DNA of 21,840 nucleotides from a virus, in the IMG/VR virus record IMGVR_UViG_3300042528_000009, positions 1 to 21,840 of that record. The stretch is one strand, 5' to 3'. This document shows, in pieces, positions 16,535-21,840 of this stretch (the stretch's first letter is position 1; every line of letters begins with the position of its first letter). Both the position numbers and the translations under genes were made by a program. The notes under the pieces were generated by a model. It was not told the origin of the DNA and made no database searches. It was given only the letters and a program-made list of their open reading frames with translations.

Positions 16535-17884
16535 TTAGGTCGCGGTGCCGGTCGAGCGATAACGCACACCAGCAAACGGGTCGCGCACAGATGTTGCCAA
16601 ACGCTTTTCCCCAAAGAATGTAATAAATCCTGGGAGCGTCTGGTCATATCTCCGCATAACCATGTTCAGACGGTCAATAATGGTATGGAACCGGCTCCAA
16701 TCCGCAAAGTACATCGGATACAGGCTAGTTGTGCCAGCCGACCCCGTTGCGGTTTGCGATGGCGTGTCCAAATACTTGTTGACCACAACGTCAAAGCCCA
16801 GCAACTGACCAACAATACCCTCAACCGACAGACCTTCGTTACGGTTAAAGATCGGTGCGCCGTTGTTGTCCTTCAAATTCCGAATGCCGTTCAGCAAAAT
16901 CGGGCTAATCAGGAACTTGGCGTTTTCTGTCCAATACTGCTGCGGCAGTGCATAGATCAGATTGATAACATCGTTATATGTGATGTTATTTGCGCCGACG
17001 GTATTGCCGTTGGTGGTAATCTGGTCATAAGTTGCCACGTTATGCAGACCGGTCGTCGAACCGGTGCCGCTAGTGCCGAATGCCGAAACGCTGAACGTGC
17101 CGCCCGCGTAAGTAGCATTTGCGCCAGGGTACTGATCCAGACCGCGCAGGCCATCAGCGCCACCGGTTGCAACCGATGTGCCAGTGCCGCTTTGGTCATT
17201 ATTGGCGATCATCGAAATCGCCTCAGACTGTGCGAATTCGGCCAGCATGTCATCGACAACGTTTGCCTCAAGGCCATCAATGTCATCCAGAGCCGCAGTG
17301 CGGATCGGGAATTGGACGTTGATATCCTTCAGCACGATTTGCCAAATGCTGGTGTCCTCGGTTGTTGCCGCGCCGTTGTTTTGAATGGCGTAGCCCCACT
17401 GTGCGCCAGCGTTGCCGGTCTTGACGCGGAATTGATAGCTTGAACCATCAGTTGCCACGGTGCGGGACATGCCGCGCAGCGGGTTGGCAAGACGCAGCGC
17501 ACGAAACACGGGGTCATACGCGGTGCGTCCACCCTGATTATTACCGCCGCCGGTCAGGGCCGATGCCTCGCTCAAATAGGCTTGCATCTCAGCTTCGTTG
17601 GCAAAAATCTTCAGTTCTTTTTCAAACTGCGATTTGCCGCCAATAACTTGTTTCAGTTGCTCACGAACCGATTTGTTCACTTCTTTGCGAACACTGGGGC
17701 TTGTGCGCTCAATGTAAGCAGGCGCTTGCAGGGTGGAAATTTTGGCTTCCAGGGCTGCGACTTTTTCGGTCAGTTCCGCTTTTGCGGCATCTACTTTGGC
17801 TTCAGCAGCCGCCGTGATTTCGCTAATTTTGGCTTCGTTGGATGCTGCGATAGCGTCCAGCTTTTCAATGATTTTGTCAGACAT
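16535..17884 (-). CDS. Major capsid protein, HK97 fold
   Basis: 449 residues, ATG at 17884, with AAAGGT placed 5 nt upstream within the protease stop region. Residues 1-105 form a charged, alanine-rich coiled coil (IAASNEAKISEITAAAEAKV and onwards), the built-in scaffold (delta) domain of HK97-type capsids. EASALTGGGNNQGG (106-119) is a plausible region for cleavage by the prohead protease. The body has typical HK97 features: RALRLANPLRGMSR, SIWQIVLKDINVQFPIRTAA, the spine-like VVDDMLAEFAQSEAISMIA segment and a C-terminal PGFITFFGEKRLATSVRDPF. It directly follows portal and protease. A strong terminator comes after it. Confidence 0.95.
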   Translation of the reverse strand: MSDKIIEKLDAIAASNEAKISEITAAAEAKVDAAKAELTEKVAALEAKISTLQAPAYIERTSPSVRKEVNKSVREQLKQVIGGKSQFEKELKIFANEAEMQAYLSEASALTGGGNNQGGRTAYDPVFRALRLANPLRGMSRTVATDGSSYQFRVKTGNAGAQWGYAIQNNGAATTEDTSIWQIVLKDINVQFPIRTAALDDIDGLEANVVDDMLAEFAQSEAISMIANNDQSGTGTSVATGGADGLRGLDQYPGANATYAGGTFSVSAFGTSGTGSTTGLHNVATYDQITTNGNTVGANNITYNDVINLIYALPQQYWTENAKFLISPILLNGIRNLKDNNGAPIFNRNEGLSVEGIVGQLLGFDVVVNKYLDTPSQTATGSAGTTSLYPMYFADWSRFHTIIDRLNMVMRRYDQTLPGFITFFGEKRLATSVRDPFAGVRYRSTGTAT

Positions 17885-17886
17885 GA

Positions 17887-18690
17887 TTAACCTTTCAAAC
17901 GTGCATTAAGGGCTTGCATCAATTCGCGTTGCTGAAGTGCTTCAAGAATTGCTGCTTCTTCGGCCACCGCATCGGACTCACTCACGATTTGGGGTTTTTC
18001 GACAGGCTTTTGCTGGGCCTCACGCGCCAACAAAATTTTGTCGAACAACAAAGATGCGGTGGTCGCATCCTTTCGGCAAAGCCCTGCCTCACGCAGAGCC
18101 TTTTCCATCGTGCGAGGGTTTACTCGCCCCTCGGCTGTAAAGTATTCCAGCTTTTGCACTTCGGCTGCTGGATTGTTGGGGTACATCACCACGGACACTT
18201 CGCGCAGCCCGCCTTTGGTGATTTGAAAATAACCCTCATCCCAATAATCGCCCGATCCAGCGGGAAACACTTCGCCATCTTCTTTGACCCACTGAAATTC
18301 TTCAGCGTATGCGCCAACCGAAACGCCGCCAAACATTGCGGGGCTTTCGCTCATGACGTTATATAGGTCTGCGCCCTGTGTGGTGTTCATGTACAGCCGT
18401 CCGGTAGCTGTCATGCCCTCATCGTCAAACGCAAATTCTGTCCATTCGCCAACCGGAATTTGATCTGCGGAATGGTTGACAAACATGGGCAGCGGCCTGC
18501 CCGACGATGTAAATTCTTTCGCCCAATCCATGAAGCCTTCGGGCTTATAGAAAAAACGCCGACCATCTGCGCCTTCACGCGGGCCCCAGGTGGTAACTCG
18601 GGCCTCAATCTTTCCGGTCGGTGCTTTTCCGCTTTGTGCGGCCTCGGTTGCTAGTTTGGCTTCGCACAGGATCAGCATTTGCTTGGTCAT
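17887..18690 (-). CDS. Prohead maturation protease (HK97 gp4 / U35 family)
   Basis: 267 residues, ATG at 18690, with GAGGT 6 nt upstream. The domain covers about residues 25-170: GKIEARVTTWG at the start, His73 in the PMFVNHSADQIPVGEW segment, and Ser124 in FGGVSVGAYAEE, the catalytic His and Ser of the family. The FQITKGGLREVSVVMYPNNP strand follows. The C-terminal ~80 residues are helical and rich in Glu, Ala and Gln. The enzyme cleaves scaffold/delta segments during capsid maturation and then itself. It sits between portal and capsid, the standard order. A second ATG (M5) is possible. Confidence 0.93.
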   Translation of the reverse strand: MTKQMLILCEAKLATEAAQSGKAPTGKIEARVTTWGPREGADGRRFFYKPEGFMDWAKEFTSSGRPLPMFVNHSADQIPVGEWTEFAFDDEGMTATGRLYMNTTQGADLYNVMSESPAMFGGVSVGAYAEEFQWVKEDGEVFPAGSGDYWDEGYFQITKGGLREVSVVMYPNNPAAEVQKLEYFTAEGRVNPRTMEKALREAGLCRKDATTASLLFDKILLAREAQQKPVEKPQIVSESDAVAEEAAILEALQQRELMQALNARLKG

Positions 18691-18823
18691 GTATTACCTC
18701 AACGACGTTTGATCGATCAATGTCGTATATTATTTTAGGTGGCCTCCCGCGTTTAGGTGGCGGGTCAGCATGTGGCTTATATGTTGCCAGAGATGCTACC
18801 ACTATTCGGAAAATAATGGACAA
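18605..18823 (-). CDS. Possible small AT-hook-like protein overlapping the protease start
   Basis: A 72-codon frame fills the portal-protease gap and overlaps the first 86 nt of the protease in another frame. There is no ATG: starts are TTG (18821-18823, 2 nt after the portal stop) or GTG (18800-18802), without a clear ribosome site. The core PPPKRGRPPK (residues 21-30) is an AT-hook motif (R-G-R-P), which binds AT-rich minor groove DNA, and the end is basic (RGRTKRKSTDRK). The core lies outside the overlap, so it is not imposed by the protease frame. It may be a short DNA-binding protein acting around packaging, or a chance frame. Confidence 0.38.
   Translation of the reverse strand: MSIIFRIVVASLATYKPHADPPPKRGRPPKIIYDIDRSNVVEVIHDQANADPVRSQTSNRGRTKRKSTDRKD
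18702..18726. promoter_or_regulatory. Dyad-symmetric element upstream of the protease gene
   Basis: A perfect 12-bp palindrome TTGATCGATCAA (18709-18720) is flanked by a further 5-bp inverted match (ACGAC/GTCGT) with a one-base offset. It ends 2 nt before the GAGG ribosome site of the protease. It could be an operator, or fold in RNA as a two-part stem near the ribosome site. It lies within the possible AT-hook frame. Confidence 0.35.
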
Positions 18824-18825
18824 TT

Positions 18826-20232
18826 TTATTTGCCAATGTTCATTTTCCGGGTCTGATTGCCGCCCCCGCCCCCGGTGTCTTGCGGGCTGCTGCCAGGAAT
18901 TGGTTCCGCTGGTTTTGCGTCACTTTTCAATTGGTCGGCGTTGTCAATTTTACTCATGCCCAAATATTCCCGTGCTTCATTTGTTGTCATGATGCCATTG
19001 GACACGCCAGATTGAGCAAAATTCATTTGATCCAGCGGCGCACCCTTCAGGAAATTTTTGGTGTCGAATTCCACATACAAATTTGGGTAGCCGTTGAAAA
19101 GCTGCTGCTTTAATTTCTGTTGGACGTTCACTAAAACCGGATACATCGTCGATTTATAGAACTCGTCCAGCATCGTTTGCGTGTTGTTGTATTTGCTGTC
19201 CCCCACGCCAACCATGCTTGGCGGAACACCATACACAGCGCAAATCCGCTTCATGGTTTGCAGCTTTAGGTTTGCCAAATCGGTATCTTGCAGCGTCAAG
19301 GGCTTAAGGGCTTCGTATTTCATGCCCTGATCGAGCAGCATTCCTTGTCCGGGTTTGCTCTTGTCGGTCTTTTGGCTTCCGACCATGCTAGACCATGCTT
19401 CTTTCAAGCGTGATGCAATTTCTTTATATTTGCTGTCGGGGATCACCTGCTCAGTGATAAATAACCCGCTAGGCTTTGCGCCGTTCAGCATGACGTAATT
19501 GGCATAAAGATCAATATCTTGATCCAGTCCGACCAACTCAGCAGCCAGGATGCCTTTGTTGAAACCTGCCGAACCTTGCCACGCCTGATCTTTAACGTGC
19601 ATCACCTGATGCATTGCCAGCGGTTCATCTTTGCTGAATCCGTAGCTGGGCGTTGACAGTCGGTAACTAGGATATCGCGCAGGCGTAATCGTGACAGCAA
19701 TCAATGTGCTGTCCAAAATGTACATTTCCAAAGGCGTTTGCGTGTTGCTGTCTTGGTCTTTCCTCCACCACAAGGTGAAGGCTTCGCCAAGCATTTCATG
19801 CCACATCATCCACTGATACCAAAATTCGTATTGGCTTTGGAAGTTATTAGGGTTTTCCAGTAGAGCCAGCACGGATTTGGCTTTTGCTTTGTCTCTTGTG
19901 CCAACTTTGTCCGAGCAGATGGCATCAACATATGTGCCATCGTCGGCCTTCGCCATAATCTTGATTGGCAACTGAGAAATGGCCCGAGCCTTGACGGAAA
20001 CGCACGACATAACCGTGCTGTTGCGTGATAGCAGGCTTGTATCAACCGGCCTGCCTGCATCTGTGGTGCTGCTGGTGGTTACATACAGAATCTGGGTGTT
20101 TACCGTTGGGCGCTTATTGTCGCCTTGATAAACGATGTTGTTCCCAAGCGCCGTTTGCCCATAAAGCGTATTAGACTCATCCGCTTTTGCAGCTTTACGC
20201 TGAAAAATTTCGGGGATACCTGGGATTTTCAT
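18826..20232 (-). CDS. Portal protein, HK97 type
   Basis: 468 residues, ATG at 20232, with TAAGGA at the terminase stop serving as ribosome site. Features in order: an N-terminal arm, NSTVMSCVSVKARAISQLPI (71-90), the LALLENPNNFQSQYEFWYQW helix (121-140) typical of phage portals, LDSTLIAVTITPA (about 173-185), the KPGQGMLLDQGMKYEALKPL segment (293-312) and the crown/stem signature VYGVPPSMVG (333-342). The C-terminus is Pro/Gly-rich (EPIPGSSPQDTGGGGGNQ). Twelve copies form the ring at one capsid vertex through which terminase pumps DNA. Position directly after terminase confirms the call. Confidence 0.96.
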   Translation of the reverse strand: MKIPGIPEIFQRKAAKADESNTLYGQTALGNNIVYQGDNKRPTVNTQILYVTTSSTTDAGRPVDTSLLSRNSTVMSCVSVKARAISQLPIKIMAKADDGTYVDAICSDKVGTRDKAKAKSVLALLENPNNFQSQYEFWYQWMMWHEMLGEAFTLWWRKDQDSNTQTPLEMYILDSTLIAVTITPARYPSYRLSTPSYGFSKDEPLAMHQVMHVKDQAWQGSAGFNKGILAAELVGLDQDIDLYANYVMLNGAKPSGLFITEQVIPDSKYKEIASRLKEAWSSMVGSQKTDKSKPGQGMLLDQGMKYEALKPLTLQDTDLANLKLQTMKRICAVYGVPPSMVGVGDSKYNNTQTMLDEFYKSTMYPVLVNVQQKLKQQLFNGYPNLYVEFDTKNFLKGAPLDQMNFAQSGVSNGIMTTNEAREYLGMSKIDNADQLKSDAKPAEPIPGSSPQDTGGGGGNQTRKMNIGK

Positions 20233-20241
20233 GATGCGTCC

Positions 20242-21840
20242 TTACAAGGTGCGGAAACCAAATCCACTCATTGCGGGATGATCTAAGCTGCAATGCATCG
20301 CAATGATAAGCGCAATAATACCATCTACTTTTGCGCTTTTGTCTGCTTCATTCTTGCGAACCTTGACGTTTCCGTTCACATCTATATAAACCTCGCAGTT
20401 TCCCAACTGCCAGCCCACGAATGGATTGCCATCATGCTTAATCGCGTGTTGCATGATGAGTTTTTCAACGTGTTTTGACGGGTTGCTAAGAACCGCCATG
20501 CCTTGACCCACCTTTTTGACCGGCAATCCCGAATCGTGCAGTCTTGCAACCAGTGACGCTGCGTTGTATGCGTCATAGCCAATTTCGGTCACATGATATC
20601 GGTTTGACTGCTGGATGATGTAATCGCTTATCTCGCGGTCATCCATTACGTTGCCTTCTGTGATGTGCAAAATGCCCGATTGCCGCGCCACACGAAAAAT
20701 ATCGCCGTAATGTTTTGGGATTAGGGAAAACCCTTCCTCGGGCATGAAGAATTTCCATTCGGCTTCAAAATCAGCTTCGTCGTATCGCTTCAAGGTACAA
20801 ACCGCATTAAGGTCGCGCACGGCTGCTAAGTCAAAGCCAATAAAAACCGATTCTGGCTCTCGCTGAGTAATGATGTTGCACTTTGAGTCATCCCAATAAT
20901 TCCGATCAACCCAGGCGCTATTTGCACTGACGTAAAGATTTAAGGTCTTGCATAGAAACTCATTTAAAGCTGCGGGTTTGTGTTTTGCTTCTTCTGCTCT
21001 TTGGGCAATTGCTTCTTCAAAAACGCTTATCCCATGCATCGGGTTTGCTTTTGCCCATGTTGTCGGGTCTCGCCAATCATCGGCAAGATCCAAACTAAAA
21101 AGTAACCCAAACCATCTTGGGTTGTCCGCAGCTTCCCCGGACAGCATTGCTTCCAGCATTTGCATGTCCTCGTAAAACTTGGTTTCTTTTGTAAAACTGG
21201 CGGTGGTGATGTAAATACGCAACGGGTTTTGACGCGCCACCATGCCCGAAAAAAGAACCTCAATGCTGTTGCGATCAACAATTTGCGCCGCTTCGTCAAT
21301 GATGGCGCAAGACGGGTTTTTGCCGTCCCCGGTCTTTTTGGTGTCCCTGCTAAGGGCTTCAAACCGGCTTTGGGCATCGCCCAGCTTTGTGATGCGGTTC
21401 CTGCTTGGATTGAACAGCGCAGCCACATCTGGCGGCATCGCATCAATGAAACCCTGCGCCGCCGTAAACACGATGGATGCTTGGTCGCGGTTTGTCGCCA
21501 AGCAATAGACTTCGGCCCCGGATTCCCCAAAGGCCAGTTCATAAAGCCCAATAGCCGCAATCAGGGTAGATTTGCCAGCCTTCCTGGGGATATAAACAAT
21601 CACATCGCGCACCATTCTTTGCTTTGAGTCTTTTTTTGACCGAAAGCCATAAATGGCGCAAATCAGGAAAATTTGGAAAGGCTGCAAGACTAAAGGCTTG
21701 CCAGCGTCCGGGCCTTTGGTGTGGCACAACGTACCGGCAAACTCTAGAAAATGCTCGACGTAACGGGTGTGGAATTCCCACGCCCACGCCTTATCTTCAA
21801 GCTGGTTTAGGAACCGCTGGCAGGCCAGCCGCACATTGCG
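20242..21840 (-). CDS. Terminase large subunit, N-terminus beyond window edge
   Basis: 532 visible residues, in frame to the last base of the window. A GTG at 21832-21834 could serve as start, but the text VRLACQRFLNQLED is normally interior in this family, so the gene very probably begins beyond the edge. The ATPase half has Walker A (YIPRKAGKSTL, about visible residues 83-93), Walker B (SCAIIDEA, 177-184) and the coupling motif ITTAS (~211). The nuclease half has FIGFDLAAVRDLNAV (first acidic residue ~337), IGYDAYNA (~446) and VDGIIALIIAM (~515). This is the Terminase_1/HK97-like packaging motor: it cuts concatemers and translocates DNA into the prohead. Its stop is 9 nt before the portal ATG. 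Confidence 0.97.
   Translation of the reverse strand, partial: RNVRLACQRFLNQLEDKAWAWEFHTRYVEHFLEFAGTLCHTKGPDAGKPLVLQPFQIFLICAIYGFRSKKDSKQRMVRDVIVYIPRKAGKSTLIAAIGLYELAFGESGAEVYCLATNRDQASIVFTAAQGFIDAMPPDVAALFNPSRNRITKLGDAQSRFEALSRDTKKTGDGKNPSCAIIDEAAQIVDRNSIEVLFSGMVARQNPLRIYITTASFTKETKFYEDMQMLEAMLSGEAADNPRWFGLLFSLDLADDWRDPTTWAKANPMHGISVFEEAIAQRAEEAKHKPAALNEFLCKTLNLYVSANSAWVDRNYWDDSKCNIITQREPESVFIGFDLAAVRDLNAVCTLKRYDEADFEAEWKFFMPEEGFSLIPKHYGDIFRVARQSGILHITEGNVMDDREISDYIIQQSNRYHVTEIGYDAYNAASLVARLHDSGLPVKKVGQGMAVLSNPSKHVEKLIMQHAIKHDGNPFVGWQLGNCEVYIDVNGNVKVRKNEADKSAKVDGIIALIIAMHCSLDHPAMSGFGFRTL

Noticed and set aside
16484-17443. 319-codon open frame on the plus strand opposite the major capsid gene
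   Set aside because: It is fully antisense to a well-supported capsid gene, is rich in Cys, Arg and His as expected for a shadow frame, and has no family resemblance or ribosome site.
18691-18825. Sigma70 promoter for the protease/capsid genes in the portal-protease gap
   Set aside because: -10-like TATAAG and TAAAAT occur, but no acceptable -35 box lies 16-18 nt upstream of either.
21832-21834. GTG as the true start of the large terminase
   Set aside because: The frame is open through the window edge and the following VRLACQRFL text is usually internal in this family, so the gene most likely starts beyond the window.

Overview
The window is a contiguous block of the structural (virion) half of a tailed phage or prophage genome. 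It most likely belongs to a long-tailed, non-contractile (siphovirus-type) phage: there is a long tape measure gene and a lambda-type tail chaperone pair, and no sheath or baseplate-wedge gene. Every supported gene lies on the minus strand, so transcription runs from position 21840 towards position 1. Genes are packed with 0-11 bp spacers or 1-20 bp overlaps. The host cannot be read directly. The phiE125-gp8-like connector and intermediate base composition fit a proteobacterial (possibly freshwater betaproteobacterial) host, but that is inference. No integrase, repressor, lysis, replication or host gene is visible, so lifestyle is undetermined.

Layout in order of transcription. Head module (21840-15453): large terminase (N-terminus cut by the window edge), HK97-type portal, a possible small AT-hook ORF in the portal-protease gap, prohead protease, major capsid protein, an intrinsic terminator, and a second, shorter HK97-fold capsid paralogue. 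Connector module (15441-14009): phiE125 gp8-like adaptor, head-tail joining protein, probable tail terminator. Tail tube and assembly (13967-9708): major tail protein, a stable mRNA hairpin, a small unknown gene, an HK97 gp10-like protein, the chaperone gene G, a -1 frameshift site (GGGAAAC) giving a G-T fusion, and the tape measure. Tail tip (9706-4671): two minor tail or hub proteins, a GNAT acetyltransferase, and a 1105-residue TipJ-like host-specificity protein. Adhesion module (4661-1): a small fibre-domain protein, a glycine-rich adhesin, a tail-fibre-assembly-like protein, a sigma70-like promoter, two small tail-associated proteins, a 399-residue fibre, and a collagen-like fibre that runs off the left edge.

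The observations most worth following up are: (1) two adjacent, divergent major capsid paralogues, only one with the N-terminal delta/scaffold-like segment, separated by a textbook terminator that could set their ratio; (2) a lambda-like slippery site exactly at the end of the G gene; (3) a 12-bp hairpin with a UACG loop immediately after the major tail gene; (4) a GNAT enzyme where lambda-like phages carry gpK/gpI, with no cell-wall hydrolase seen; and (5) a probable separate promoter for the fibre cassette.

There is no stretch of more than 300 bases without a gene. The two longest gaps are 135 bp (18691-18825) and 106 bp (2952-3057), and both are described.
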